Below, in pieces: positions 45,599 to 54,258 of a DNA stretch of 59,542 nt. The DNA is from Paracoccaceae bacterium (GTDB lineage: Bacteria > Pseudomonadota > Alphaproteobacteria > Rhodobacterales > Rhodobacteraceae): positions 1 to 59,542 of the forward strand of contig JACONJ010000016.1 in NCBI GenBank assembly GCA_014323785.1, given 5' to 3'. The position numbers were made by a program, and so were the translations under genes. The notes under the pieces are model-generated. The model was given only the letters and a program-made list of their open reading frames with translations, ran no database searches and was not told the DNA's origin. Positions within the stretch are counted from its first letter, which is position 1. Every line of letters starts with the position of its first letter.

Positions 45599-45982
45599 TG
45601 CGCGGGGGGCCTGTAAGCCGGATTCTGTCCGTTCCCCCCCCCTGCAGGAGGGAAGGGATGGCCATTCCTCTGGGCCCTGCGGTTGCCCGCGGGCTCGTGC
45701 TGCCAACCCGAACCACTGGGGCAGAAGCGGCCCTGGGGGGGATCCCCCCGCGTGGTTCCTATTTGGCATTGCTCCCGGTGGGGCTTGCCGTGCCGCCCCT
45801 GTTGCCAGGGGCGCGGTGGGCTCTTACCCCACCGTTTCACCATCACCCCGGTATCGGGGCTGTCTGTTTTCTGTGGCGCTTTCCGTCGGATTGCTCCGCC
45901 CGGGCGTTACCCGGCACCGTTGCTTCCCGGAGTCCGGACTTTCCTCGGGCCTGTATACCCGCGGCCATCCGGCCCCCCGCGC
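45599..45982 (-). ncRNA. rnpB: RNase P RNA, class A
   Basis: This is the catalytic RNA of RNase P, which matures tRNA 5' ends; about 384 nt. The 5' end GCGCGGGGGGCC pairs with the 3' end GGCCCCCCGCGC to form helix P1. The conserved core is present: GAGGAAAGTCCGGACTCC near the 5' end, CAGAAAACAGACAGCCCC, and near the 3' end ACAGAATCCGGCTTACAGG, which closes P4 and P2. The GC-rich P3, P12 and P14-like stems are typical of alphaproteobacteria. It begins 9 bases after the ampD stop on the same strand, so its promoter must lie inside ampD or it is processed from a joint transcript. Rightward protein frames here are spurious. Confidence 0.93.
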
Positions 45983-45991
45983 GGGACGCAT

Positions 45992-46669
45992 TTAGGGGGC
46001 TTTTGTGGCCGGGTCAATGCCAAAGCGGGCGGCAAGATCCAGGATCACCCCCATATCATCGGGGCCAAGAGCCCCGGTGCGCCAGGGGCAAAACCGCGCA
46101 CGGACGACCTGCAACAGCAGCGCGGTGTCCGTGTCAGGATAGCCAAAGCGCGTTGCCGCGGCGCGGAACCGGGGCCCGTCCGGGGCCGCGGCCATGGCAC
46201 TGGCTGCGGCGGGCCACACCGACAGGCCGCAAAGGGCCAGGCGCCGCCAGTCAAACCGGGGGCCAGGGTCCGGTTTGCGGCCCGGGGCCATATCGGAATG
46301 CCCGATCACCCCCCAGGGCGGGATGTGCCAGCGCGACAGGATGCCGCCAAGCAGATGTTCCAGTGCGTCAATCTGCCGCGCTGCAAAGGGAACCGCACCG
46401 GAATTGGCAAGTTCAATGCCGATCGAGCGTGAATTCACGTCACCCGCCCCGCGCCACGCACCCGCGCCAGCGTGCCAGGCGCGCATGTCTTCCCCGACCA
46501 GGGCGTGGATGGTGCCGGTTTCGCTTATCAGATAGTGGGCCGAGACCTTGCGCACGGGATCGCAAAGCCTGCGCAGGGCAGCTTCGCAACATTCCATCGC
46601 GGTGTAATGCAGGACGACAAGTTCAGGGCGCAGCCCGTCCCGCCTTGGCCCGAAATTGGGTGAGCGCAT
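45992..46669 (-). CDS. ampD: N-acetylmuramoyl-L-alanine amidase, AmpD-like
   Basis: This 225-residue zinc amidase of the amidase_2/PGRP fold cleaves the lactyl-peptide bond of muropeptides during cell-wall recycling. Zinc ligands are visible as His in VVLHYTAM, and His and Asp in VIGHSDMAPGRKPDPG. There is no clear signal peptide, as for cytoplasmic AmpD. The C-terminal 70 residues contain a peptidoglycan-binding-like helical part. Its ATG overlaps the stop of the lipoprotein gene upstream by one base. Confidence 0.88.
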   Translation of the reverse strand: MRSPNFGPRRDGLRPELVVLHYTAMECCEAALRRLCDPVRKVSAHYLISETGTIHALVGEDMRAWHAGAGAWRGAGDVNSRSIGIELANSGAVPFAARQIDALEHLLGGILSRWHIPPWGVIGHSDMAPGRKPDPGPRFDWRRLALCGLSVWPAAASAMAAAPDGPRFRAAATRFGYPDTDTALLLQVVRARFCPWRTGALGPDDMGVILDLAARFGIDPATKAP

Positions 46670-47253
46670 CAGCCGCCCCGGGCAGATTGCGCGGCGTTGC
46701 GATAGACCAAGGGATCCCAGCCGCAGGCATAGCCATCGCCATCGGGGTCAAGTGCCTGGCGATCCCGCCGGGGCCCGCCCAGGGACAGAAACGCCTCTTG
46801 CGCCAGATCGGCCGAGCGATAGGCAAGGCAGTTCCGCACGTGTCGGTCCCGGCTACGCAACCAGCGATTATAAATCTGCTGCCCCACCGGATGCGAGGTG
46901 CGCAGCGCGTATTCGATGACATTGGGCCTGGCACCGGCCGGCCGATCCGGGATCGCCTCTGGCGGAACAATGACGCGCTGTTCCTGCATCCGTGCCAGGC
47001 GTTCGGCATCGCTTTCGATGGTTTCGCGGGTGCTGACGGCCTGAAAATCCTGTTCATCGGACATTGCGGCCAGGCGGTTTGCGGGCGCGGCCCCGGTTGG
47101 TGCCAGGGCAGTCCTTATTTCGGCTCCGGTGCGGGTATCGGAAGGATTGCCGACACCGCCGAACCCGCCACGGGCGGCGGTTTCAGCGGGAGGCGCACCG
47201 CTACAGGCGGCAACGCCCAGCAGCGCGACCAAGGCGAAACAGGCATGTTGCAT
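46669..47253 (-). CDS. lipoprotein with excalibur-like C-terminal motif
   Basis: This 194-residue exported lipoprotein has a signal sequence ending in the lipobox LGVAAC, so Cys17 is the likely lipidated residue. Most of the protein is hydrophilic with a central helical region. The C-terminal part has ALDPDGDGYACGWDPLVYRN, similar to excalibur calcium-binding motifs (DxDxDGxxC). The function is unknown; coupling with the AmpD-like gene suggests a cell-envelope role. The frame extends upstream to 47382 but ATG 47253 has a G-rich ribosome-binding sequence and starts the signal peptide. Confidence 0.75.
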   Translation of the reverse strand: MQHACFALVALLGVAACSGAPPAETAARGGFGGVGNPSDTRTGAEIRTALAPTGAAPANRLAAMSDEQDFQAVSTRETIESDAERLARMQEQRVIVPPEAIPDRPAGARPNVIEYALRTSHPVGQQIYNRWLRSRDRHVRNCLAYRSADLAQEAFLSLGGPRRDRQALDPDGDGYACGWDPLVYRNAAQSARGG

Positions 47254-47297
47254 TGACGATCCCCCCCCCTTAATGGTCCGCGCTTTGACGGCGGCAT

Positions 47298-48782
47298 TTA
47301 CCACCATCTCGCCGGTTGTGCCACAAACCCCGCGGCGCGTTCCAATGCACAGGCGATGTTGAGCAATGCGCCCTCTTCCCATGGCCTTCCGATCAGCTGC
47401 AGGCCCAAGGGCAAGCCGCGCGTGTCAAGCCCGGCGGGTACGACAATCCCCGGCAGACCGGCCAGATTGACGGTCACCGTAAACACGTCATTAAGGTACA
47501 TGTCCACCGGGTCGGTATGGGCCTGGCCCAGTTCAAACGCGGCGGACGGGGTGGCCGGTGTCAGGATCGCGTCGATGCCCTGAACAAAGGCGTCCTCGAA
47601 ATCCTTTTTGATTAGCGCCCGCACCTTTCGCGCACGGTTGTAATAGGCGTCGTAGAACCCGGCAGAAAGGACGTAGGTTCCGATCATCACCCGGCGCTTT
47701 ACCTCGGCCCCGAAGCCCTCGGCGCGGGTTTTCTGGTACATCTCGGTTATCCCGTCGCCGGGGGATTGCCTGGCACGATAGCCGAAGCGCACACCGTCAT
47801 AGCGGGCAAGGTTCGAAGAGGCCTCGGCCGGGGCCAGAACGTAATAGGCGGGCAAGGCGTATTTCGTATGCGGAAGGGTAATATCGCGAATATCGGCACC
47901 AGCACTGGCCAGCATCTCACGGCCCCGGGTCCACAGCACCTCAATCTCTCCGGGCATGCCGTCCATGCGGTATTCCCTTGGAATGCCGATGACCTTGCCC
48001 TTGATGTCGCCGGTCAGCATGGCCTCAAAATCCGGGACGGGCAGATCGGCCGAGGTGCTGTCCTTTGGATCATGGCCCATCATTGCGCGGCCCATGATCG
48101 CGGCATCGCGCACGGTTTTTGTCATCGGCCCCGCCTGATCAAGGGAAGAGGCAAAGGCCACGATCCCCCACCGCGAACATCTGCCATAGGTCGGCTTAAG
48201 GCCAACGATGCCGGTAAAGGCCGCGGGCTGCCGGATGGATCCGCCGGTATCGGTTCCGGTGGCCGCCAGGCACAGGTGCGCGGCGACAGCACTGGCCGAC
48301 CCGCCGGAAGACCCGCCGGGGGTCAGCGCGGCGTCGGAATTGTTCGCCCTCCACGGGTTGACAGCGGGGCCATAGGTCGAGGTCTCGGTGGACGATCCCA
48401 TGGCAAACTCATCCATATTGAGCTTGCCCAACATCACTGCGCCCGCATCGCGCAATTGCGCCGAGACGGTGGATTCATATTCCGGTTTGAACCCTGCAAG
48501 AATTCCGGATCCCGCCTGGCTTGGCACGCCTTTGGTGCAGAACAGATCCTTAAGGCCCACGGGGATGCCGCACATATCGGGTGCGTCCCCCGCTGCCAGG
48601 CGCGCATCCGCGGCCGCGGCGCGGTCCAGCGCGGTCCCGGGCGTCGTGTGCACGAACGCCCCAAGGGCCCCGGCGGTGTCAATTGCGGCCAGGCAGGCTT
48701 TGGTCAATTCGACACTGGTGACCTCACCCTTGCGCAGCGCGGCGCGGGCCTCGGTGATGGTCAGGTTCGACAGATCGTCCAT
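47298..48782 (-). CDS. gatA: aspartyl/glutamyl-tRNA(Asn/Gln) amidotransferase subunit A
   Basis: GatA is the glutaminase subunit of GatCAB, which converts Glu-tRNA(Gln) and Asp-tRNA(Asn) to the amidated forms. The 494-residue amidase has the Ser-Ser-Lys triad: Lys in PVGLKDLF, Ser in [15 protein letters not shown], and Ser in [14 protein letters not shown]. Its ATG overlaps the gatC stop (TGATG); a GTG one codon earlier is the alternative. gatB is not in this window, which is usual in Rhodobacterales. Confidence 0.93.
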   Translation of the reverse strand: MDDLSNLTITEARAALRKGEVTSVELTKACLAAIDTAGALGAFVHTTPGTALDRAAAADARLAAGDAPDMCGIPVGLKDLFCTKGVPSQAGSGILAGFKPEYESTVSAQLRDAGAVMLGKLNMDEFAMGSSTETSTYGPAVNPWRANNSDAALTPGGSSGGSASAVAAHLCLAATGTDTGGSIRQPAAFTGIVGLKPTYGRCSRWGIVAFASSLDQAGPMTKTVRDAAIMGRAMMGHDPKDSTSADLPVPDFEAMLTGDIKGKVIGIPREYRMDGMPGEIEVLWTRGREMLASAGADIRDITLPHTKYALPAYYVLAPAEASSNLARYDGVRFGYRARQSPGDGITEMYQKTRAEGFGAEVKRRVMIGTYVLSAGFYDAYYNRARKVRALIKKDFEDAFVQGIDAILTPATPSAAFELGQAHTDPVDMYLNDVFTVTVNLAGLPGIVVPAGLDTRGLPLGLQLIGRPWEEGALLNIACALERAAGFVAQPARWW

Positions 48783-49069
48783 CACTCCACCACTTTGGGC
48801 ACGGCAAAGAACCCTTCCCGCGCATCAGGCGCATTGGCCAGGATCTGATCCTGCCGGTTGCCATCGGCCACCACGTCCGGCCGCCGCTTCAGGCGCATGG
48901 GCGTAACGCTTGTCATCGGATCCACGGTGGTGACATCCAATTCATTCAATTGCGCGATGAAACCAAGAATGGCGTTGAACTCTCCGGCCAGGGCGTCAAG
49001 GTCGTGGTCTTCAACCCTGATACGGGCCAGTTTCGCCACCTTGGCGGCGGTATCCTTGTCGATATGCAT
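48782..49069 (-). CDS. gatC: aspartyl/glutamyl-tRNA(Asn/Gln) amidotransferase subunit C
   Basis: GatC is the 95-residue scaffold subunit of the amidotransferase. The family features are [15 protein letters not shown] at the N-terminus, [15 protein letters not shown] in the middle, and the tail [12 protein letters not shown]. The frame extends upstream to 49243, but [15 protein letters not shown] at ATG 49069 is the family start. The stop overlaps the gatA ATG by one base. Confidence 0.92.
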   Translation of the reverse strand: MHIDKDTAAKVAKLARIRVEDHDLDALAGEFNAILGFIAQLNELDVTTVDPMTSVTPMRLKRRPDVVADGNRQDQILANAPDAREGFFAVPKVVE

Positions 49070-49227
49070 GGGCGTTCCGTTATGCGTTTGCCACCCGCGG
49101 GGTGTAGCCCTGATGCGCACGGGCCGCAAGCGGGCGGCGGCAAAAACAGGCTGATTGCAATCCCGCCCGTTTCCTTGCAGGCTGTGCCGCAGATGTGACA
49201 AAGGAAGCACAAGGGGAGGCTTGGGTA

Positions 49228-50016
49228 ATGGCGCGGGTATCATTCAAGGACGCGGTCACGGGCGGGTGGCCCCTGGCGGGGACATTCATGAAAACGCCTT
49301 CGGTAGAGGTGTTTGAGGTGCTGATGCGTTCCGGTCTGGATGTCATCTGCCTGGATGCCGAACATGCCCCGTTTGACCGCGCCGCTTTGAACCCGATCCT
49401 GGCTGTTGCCCGGGCGGCGGGATTTCCGGCCCTGGTTCGTGTGGCCAGCGCGGCACCGGACAACATCCTTCAGGCACTTGACCTTGGCGCAACGGGCGTT
49501 GTTGTGCCGCATGTCGGGGATGGTGCCGCCGCCCGTGCCGTGGCGCGGGCCGCGCGCTTTGGTGCGGGGGGGCGCGGCTATGCCGGGTCCAGCCGGTGGG
49601 CGGGCTATGCCACCCGCACGATGCACGACATTCTGGCCCAAAGTGCCGAGGAGACGGTGGTGATTGCGCAGATTGAGGATCCGGGCGCGGTTCTGGCCGC
49701 CGATGACATTGCCGCCGCCGATGGGGTTGATGCGCTGTTTCTGGGGCCCGCGGATCTAAGCGTGGCCTACGGCAAAACCAGCCAGGACAGCCCCGAACTT
49801 CGCGCCGCCTTTGCGCGGGTTGGCCAGGCCGCTGCCGCGCACGGCAAAGGGTTTATGACCTTTGTTCCCGATGCGGCCAGGGCTGCCGCGCTTCGGTGTC
49901 ACGGGGTCAGCGGGTTCTTCATCGCGTCTGAACACGCCTGGATGCTGGCAGGGGCCAGGGCCGAAGTTGCGGGCATTCGTGCAATTGAAACGGACAAGGT
50001 GCCGCCTGTCGGGTAA
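49228..50016 (+). CDS. HpcH/HpaI family aldolase
   Basis: This class II pyruvate aldolase of 262 residues cleaves 2-keto-3-deoxy sugar acids or 4-hydroxy-2-oxo acids to pyruvate and an aldehyde. The family features are CLDAEHAPFD, the metal ligand Glu in IAQIEDPGAV, and Asp in ALFLGPADLSVAYG. The exact substrate is open. ATG 49228 follows GGGAGGCTTGGG; a GTG at 49195 would add 11 residues. It is divergent from gatC with about 160 bases between starts and forms no operon. Confidence 0.87.
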   Translation: MARVSFKDAVTGGWPLAGTFMKTPSVEVFEVLMRSGLDVICLDAEHAPFDRAALNPILAVARAAGFPALVRVASAAPDNILQALDLGATGVVVPHVGDGAAARAVARAARFGAGGRGYAGSSRWAGYATRTMHDILAQSAEETVVIAQIEDPGAVLAADDIAAADGVDALFLGPADLSVAYGKTSQDSPELRAAFARVGQAAAAHGKGFMTFVPDAARAAALRCHGVSGFFIASEHAWMLAGARAEVAGIRAIETDKVPPVG

Positions 50017-50100
50017 TAATCCCGTTGTAGCCCCCCCACGTGAACAGGCCACTGCAGCGGGGCGACCGTTCCCGTGTTTGATGTTGTGCCGGGTCGCATC

Positions 50101-50811
50101 TTACCCCGGCGGCAATTTCCGCGCCCATCGTGCCTCCAGGGCCTCAATTGCGGCGATCCGGTTGCGGGTGCTCGGATGGCTCATCAGCCAGGCGAGTATC
50201 CCGCGCCCGCCCATCCCGCCCAGGGTTTCGAGCTTCCTGAACAGCGTTTTTTGCGGGGTGGTTCCGATCCCGGCCTTGACCAGCAGGGCCGAGGCATAGG
50301 CATCAGCCGCATACTCATCCTGGCGGCTAAGCCGTGCCATCAGAAGCGCGGTGGCTGCCTGTGCGATCCAGCCCCCGACCCAGCCCCCGATGCCGGGAAT
50401 AAGACGGCCCAGAACCGTGGCCAGCACCACCCGCACCGCGTTCTGGCCAGAGAAGTCGATCATCCGCCGCCGGGTATGGCCCAGGGCGACATGGCCCAAT
50501 TCGTGGGCGATGACGCTGGCCATTTCCTGGGCCGAGATGTTGCCTGACCGGTATGTGTTATAGAAGCCACGCGTAATAAAGATGCGCCCGTCGGGGGTGG
50601 CCAGGCCGTTGACCGGCGCGACCTCGTAAAGATGTACCCTGATCCGCTCAATCCCCAATGCGGCTGCCATCCGGTCGGTAAGGGCCTTTAGCGGGGTATC
50701 CAGCAGTTCAGTCGAGTGCCGATCCAGCGCGCGCCGGGTGCGCCAGGCCGAGAGCTGATACATGACAAGCCCATAAAGCACGGCCAGCAGGATCGGGGCG
50801 AATTTCAGCAT
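50101..50811 (-). CDS. M48 family metalloprotease
   Basis: This 236-residue membrane-bound zinc peptidase of the HtpX/M48 group starts with one membrane helix (FAPILLAVLYGLVMYQL). The zinc site is HELGHVALGH with the third ligand Glu in DEYAADAYASALL. The C-terminal HPSTRNRIAAIEALEA is family-typical. It is probably active in envelope protein quality control. The frame reaches 50901, but ATG 50811 (MLKFAPIL) lies directly before the helix. Confidence 0.87.
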   Translation of the reverse strand: MLKFAPILLAVLYGLVMYQLSAWRTRRALDRHSTELLDTPLKALTDRMAAALGIERIRVHLYEVAPVNGLATPDGRIFITRGFYNTYRSGNISAQEMASVIAHELGHVALGHTRRRMIDFSGQNAVRVVLATVLGRLIPGIGGWVGGWIAQAATALLMARLSRQDEYAADAYASALLVKAGIGTTPQKTLFRKLETLGGMGGRGILAWLMSHPSTRNRIAAIEALEARWARKLPPG

Positions 50812-50968
50812 ACCCAAGGATATGGGGTATGCAGGCCACATGGCAAGCCCCCGGCAAAACCCCGCTGTGCATGGGGCCGGATGGTGCACGCATATTCCCA
50901 AGGAGCAGGGTGGCCCCGCAGCGTGCGCCGGGTGTCAAAAAAACGGCAGGAACCCGGCCCCGGCCCTG

Positions 50969-51133
50969 TTAACCGGGGGGCGGAATCACCAGCATGGCAC
51001 AGGTGCCAAGGACAAAGCCGACCAGCCCAAAGACGGCCCCGTAATGCAGCACATCCAGCCGATTGCCGCCGCGCCGCCGCGCTGTCCACCCGCCCCAGGT
51101 GGCCCCGATGATCAGGCCAGGAATCTGCAGCAT
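50969..51133 (-). CDS. small conserved membrane protein
   Basis: This 54-residue protein has two hydrophobic segments (LQIPGLIIGATWGGW and GAVFGLVGFVLGTCAMLVI) separated by a basic loop with ARRRGGNRLD. Very similar short proteins occur widely in Rhodobacterales, sometimes mislabelled apolipoprotein acyltransferase; the function is unknown. ATG 51133 follows a GGGGGCAG stretch. It lies 25 bases after the large membrane protein gene and may be co-transcribed with it. Confidence 0.65.
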   Translation of the reverse strand: MLQIPGLIIGATWGGWTARRRGGNRLDVLHYGAVFGLVGFVLGTCAMLVIPPPG

Positions 51134-51158
51134 ATCTGCCCCCGGTCGCTTCTGTTCA

Positions 51159-52292
51159 TCAACTTCGCGGCGGCGGGTTACGAAGTTCCGACACCTGCCC
51201 ATATTCAAGGGGGCGTTCAGGATCGGTGTCATGTATGTGAAGCACAGGGCGTTCAGGATCGGTGTCCCCTTCGCGAGGCACAGGGCGTTCAAGGTCGGTT
51301 TCCTCTTCGCGAATCGTTTCGTTGCTCTTTGTCTTCGATGCCTTTGCCTCGCGCATCAAGGGTTCATAGGACGCCAGCATCACCATGAACAGAAACAAAA
51401 GCGGTGCCGCATCAATGGCCACTGCCGCAATCCAGGCCCCCGGCGCACCGCCAGACAGGACCGCCTCGGACCGGGTTTTCGGGGCATATTTGGGAACCTC
51501 TACGGGGGCAAAATCCAGACTCCCGACCTCACGATCCAGATCCTGATACAGCCCGGTCAGTTTCGGCAGCCCGTCCGAGTCCCGGGTCACAACGCCCACC
51601 TCGTTCAGCTGAACAGACACATCGACGGTATTGATAGCACGCACTACCCCCTCAACCTCTGCCAGGGCCAGGCGGAACGGTTCCTCTGTTCCCAACAGGG
51701 TGGATGCGCGTTCCAGGGCGGCTTCCCCGTCCTTCAGGCGGAGCTCGGATTCGTCCAGGACATCCTCCATGGCGTTTGCCAAGTCGATCAGCCGTGCCTG
51801 CGCACGGGTAAAGGTGCGATAGTTTGGCCCCTGACCGGTCAGGCCCTCTTCATCCCGAAGAAGCCGCATACCCGCTTCGGCAATGCGCACCTGTCTTATC
51901 GCCTGGTGCTGGCGGTCAATACGGCCACCCGCCTCGGCCAGGGCCTCCTCGTAGGCTGAAAGGTTTTCGAGCTGGTAGTCCGTCAGGGCTGTCTTTCCGC
52001 CGATGGCCGTTGCGATGGCCCAGCCCGAGGTGCCCAGCGCAACAAAGACCAGCGTAATTCCCAGAACCACAGTCAAAATCCGCACGGTAAGCCGCCGCGC
52101 ACGGGAACCCAAAGAGATCAGGCCCCACCACCCAAAGCCCAGCAGAGAGGCGATGCCAACCCCCGCCAGCACAGCAGTCCAAAGGCTGCCCGTCATGTGA
52201 TAGAAGCCCAGACTGGCCCCGATGGCGATGATCAGTGCCGCAACCGTTGCCCCGATATGGGCAATATTAACCAGGGTAGTAAAATGCGTCAC
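51159..52292 (-). CDS. hypothetical membrane protein with coiled coil and C-terminal repeats
   Basis: This protein of about 377 residues has four helices at the N-terminus (residues 10-115), a long helical, probably coiled-coil extramembrane region (about 120-290), and one more helix (IAAVAIDAAPLLFLFMVML). The cytoplasmic tail has three 12-residue repeats of the DTDPERPV type. The plan resembles mechanosensor-like or phage-type DUF proteins, but no family is recognised. GTG 52292 has AGGGAC at good spacing; the longer frame starts at GTG 52361. The tail repeats correspond to 36-bp tandem DNA repeats. Confidence 0.62.
   Translation of the reverse strand: MTHFTTLVNIAHIGATVAALIIAIGASLGFYHMTGSLWTAVLAGVGIASLLGFGWWGLISLGSRARRLTVRILTVVLGITLVFVALGTSGWAIATAIGGKTALTDYQLENLSAYEEALAEAGGRIDRQHQAIRQVRIAEAGMRLLRDEEGLTGQGPNYRTFTRAQARLIDLANAMEDVLDESELRLKDGEAALERASTLLGTEEPFRLALAEVEGVVRAINTVDVSVQLNEVGVVTRDSDGLPKLTGLYQDLDREVGSLDFAPVEVPKYAPKTRSEAVLSGGAPGAWIAAVAIDAAPLLFLFMVMLASYEPLMREAKASKTKSNETIREEETDLERPVPREGDTDPERPVLHIHDTDPERPLEYGQVSELRNPPPRS
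51211..51318 (-). repeat. 36-bp tandem repeat, 3 copies, coding
   Basis: Three units of 36 bases beginning GGGCGTTCA(G/A) on the plus strand encode the 12-residue tail repeats of the membrane protein. The first two share the first 19 bases exactly; the third is more diverged. A multiple of 3, so copy changes would keep frame. Confidence 0.8.
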
Positions 52293-52550
52293 GTTGATAT
52301 GTCCCTGCTGGTGCGCGGGTTTGAACGCGTGCGCTGTTTCGTTGGTACCCAATGTCCCCACCCCCGTTCCCGCGTCCGAACGCGAATCTGTGCGGATATG
52401 CCGCGTGTGCTTTTATAAGGGCATATGCCGGGCATGACAAGACATGACAAGCGGCGGGGATTGGGATAATCGATGCACGGGGCGTGGCCGGATGCGGTGC
52501 GGCGCAGGATATGCAGCACCTTGCGCCGCCCGATAAAGGGGGAGAGTGAG

Positions 52551-52973
52551 ATGACAGGCAACATCGTTCTGCCAGAGGGCTATCGCCCTGCCGAGGATGA
52601 ACCGTTCATGAACGAACGCCAGGCAGAGTATTTTCGCCGCAAGCTGACGGCCTGGAAAAACGATCTGCTCGCTGAAAGCCGCGATACGGTTGCCGGGCTG
52701 CGGGATGGCACGCGCAGCATTCCGGATAAGGCAGATCGGGCGTCGGAAGAAACGGACAGGGCCCTGGAACTGCGCACCCGGGATCGGCAGCGCAAGCTGA
52801 TCGCCAAGATTGATGCCGCCCTGCGCCGGATTGATGACGGCAGCTATGGCTATTGCGATGAAACCGGCGATCCCATCTCACTCAGGCGGCTTGATGCGCG
52901 GCCGATTGCAACCCTGGGGCTAGAGGCACAGGAACGGCACGAACGGCACGAAAGGGTGCACCGCGACGATTGA
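52551..52973 (+). CDS. dksA: RNA polymerase-binding transcription factor DksA, single-cysteine type
   Basis: This 140-residue DksA-family protein binds the RNA polymerase secondary channel and acts with ppGpp in the stringent response. A coiled coil (about 20-75, with AEYFRRKLTAWKNDLLAES) is followed by the globular region DGSYGYCDETGDPISLRRLD. Only one of the four zinc-finger cysteines is present, as in other Rhodobacterales DksA, so it is a zinc-independent form. The tip acidic residues of the coil are kept (DKADRASEETDRA). ATG 52551 follows GGGGGAGAG; the longer frame from 52473 is not family-like. Confidence 0.9.
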   Translation: MTGNIVLPEGYRPAEDEPFMNERQAEYFRRKLTAWKNDLLAESRDTVAGLRDGTRSIPDKADRASEETDRALELRTRDRQRKLIAKIDAALRRIDDGSYGYCDETGDPISLRRLDARPIATLGLEAQERHERHERVHRDD

Positions 52974-53060
52974 CAGCGCAATTGACAGTGCGCTTGCGGC
53001 CGGATGCGGCCAGGGCGGCGTCGCGCGGTGGCTGCCCTCCGCCGTATCACAGGGGATGCG

Positions 53061-54236
53061 ATGCTGTTCCGACATCAGATCACGATACTGGGGGCCGGGA
53101 TCGCCGGGCTTGCCTGTGCCACCGCCCTGGCCCGCCGCGGCGCACAGGTTCGGGTGATCGAACAGGCCAGCGCGATGCAACAACAGGTCGGGGCAGGACT
53201 CCAGATCAGCCCCAATGGCGCGGCGGTGTTGCGCGCCCTGGGGGTGGAACGGGATCTGGCCGTGCGATCCCCCCGCGCCGAACGGGTGCGTTTGCGGGAT
53301 TTTCGGTGTGGTGCGGATGTCTTTCGGATGCCGCTTTCGCGGCCGGGGCACCCCTGTTATCTGGTGCATCGCGCGGATTTGATCGCATTGCTGGCGGATG
53401 CCGCGCGCGCGGCCGGGGCCAGGCTGGAACCTGGCCGCACCGTGAAAGGCGTGGCGTTGGGGGCGGGTCGTGCCACGCTTCGGTTTAGCGATGGCGCGGA
53501 ACAGGTTGCCACGCTGGTTGCCGCCGATGGCCTGCGGTCTGCAACCCGTGCGGCACTCAATCCGGGGACGCGGCCGTTTTTCACCGGGCAAGCGGCATGG
53601 CGTTACATTATGCCGTTACAGGCCCCCGCGCCCCCGGCCGAGGTTGAGGTGTTTGTGGGCCCGGGCCGGCACCTGGTGCGCTATCCGTTGCGAAACGGGG
53701 CATGGATGAATGGTGTTGCGGTGATTGAGCGTGAAGGCTGGACCGCGGAGGGCTGGCACCATCGGGATGATCCGGACCACCTGCGCCACGCCTTTCGTGA
53801 TTTCGCGCCCGACGTGCAGCAGATGCTGGCCCAGGTCGACAAGGTGTTTCTGTGGGGCCTGTTCCGCCACCCGGTTGCGCAATCATGGCATGATGCCACC
53901 GCCGTTCTGGTCGGCGATGCCGCCCATCCAACGCTGCCCTTTCTGGCGCAGGGGGCGAATATGGCCCTGGAGGATGCATGGGTTCTGGCCGATTGCCTGG
54001 CGGCGGCGGCGGACCAGCGCGCGGGGTTTGCCCGATACCAGGCCCTGCGCCGGAACCGCTGCGCCCGCATTGTCAGGGCCGCAGGGCGGAACGCCTGGTT
54101 CTACCATCTGCGCCCGGGGCCGTGCCGTTATGCCGCCCACGGTGCGCTGCGGCTGGCGGGCCGGTTCGCGCCCCGTGTTGTGGCGGGCCGGTTTGAATGG
54201 CTGTATGGCCATGATGTGACCCGGGGGGCCGCGTAA
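53061..54236 (+). CDS. FAD-dependent monooxygenase (salicylate hydroxylase/UbiH type)
   Basis: This 391-residue flavin monooxygenase has the FAD-binding GxGxxG motif ILGAGIAGLACATALARRG at the N-terminus, the DG motif LVAADGLRSATRAA, and the second FAD motif VLVGDAAHPTLPFLAQGANM. It should hydroxylate an aromatic or similar ring with NAD(P)H and oxygen; the substrate is unknown. The start ATG 53061 opens directly into the Rossmann fold. It stands alone between dksA and the accessory region. Confidence 0.87.
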   Translation: MLFRHQITILGAGIAGLACATALARRGAQVRVIEQASAMQQQVGAGLQISPNGAAVLRALGVERDLAVRSPRAERVRLRDFRCGADVFRMPLSRPGHPCYLVHRADLIALLADAARAAGARLEPGRTVKGVALGAGRATLRFSDGAEQVATLVAADGLRSATRAALNPGTRPFFTGQAAWRYIMPLQAPAPPAEVEVFVGPGRHLVRYPLRNGAWMNGVAVIEREGWTAEGWHHRDDPDHLRHAFRDFAPDVQQMLAQVDKVFLWGLFRHPVAQSWHDATAVLVGDAAHPTLPFLAQGANMALEDAWVLADCLAAAADQRAGFARYQALRRNRCARIVRAAGRNAWFYHLRPGPCRYAAHGALRLAGRFAPRVVAGRFEWLYGHDVTRGAA

Positions 54237-54258
54237 AGCGGGCGGAACGGCGGGCACG

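Noticed and set aside
45274-45846. Leftward 190-codon frame starting within rnpB
   Set aside because: Its N-terminal 100 codons are RNase P RNA; only the part from 45531 could be coding.
45574-47256. 560-codon rightward frame across rnpB, ampD and the lipoprotein
   Set aside because: It crosses a structural RNA and two real genes on the other strand and shows no domain.
51211-51318. 36-bp repeats considered as CRISPR
   Set aside because: They are contiguous, coding, and have no spacers.
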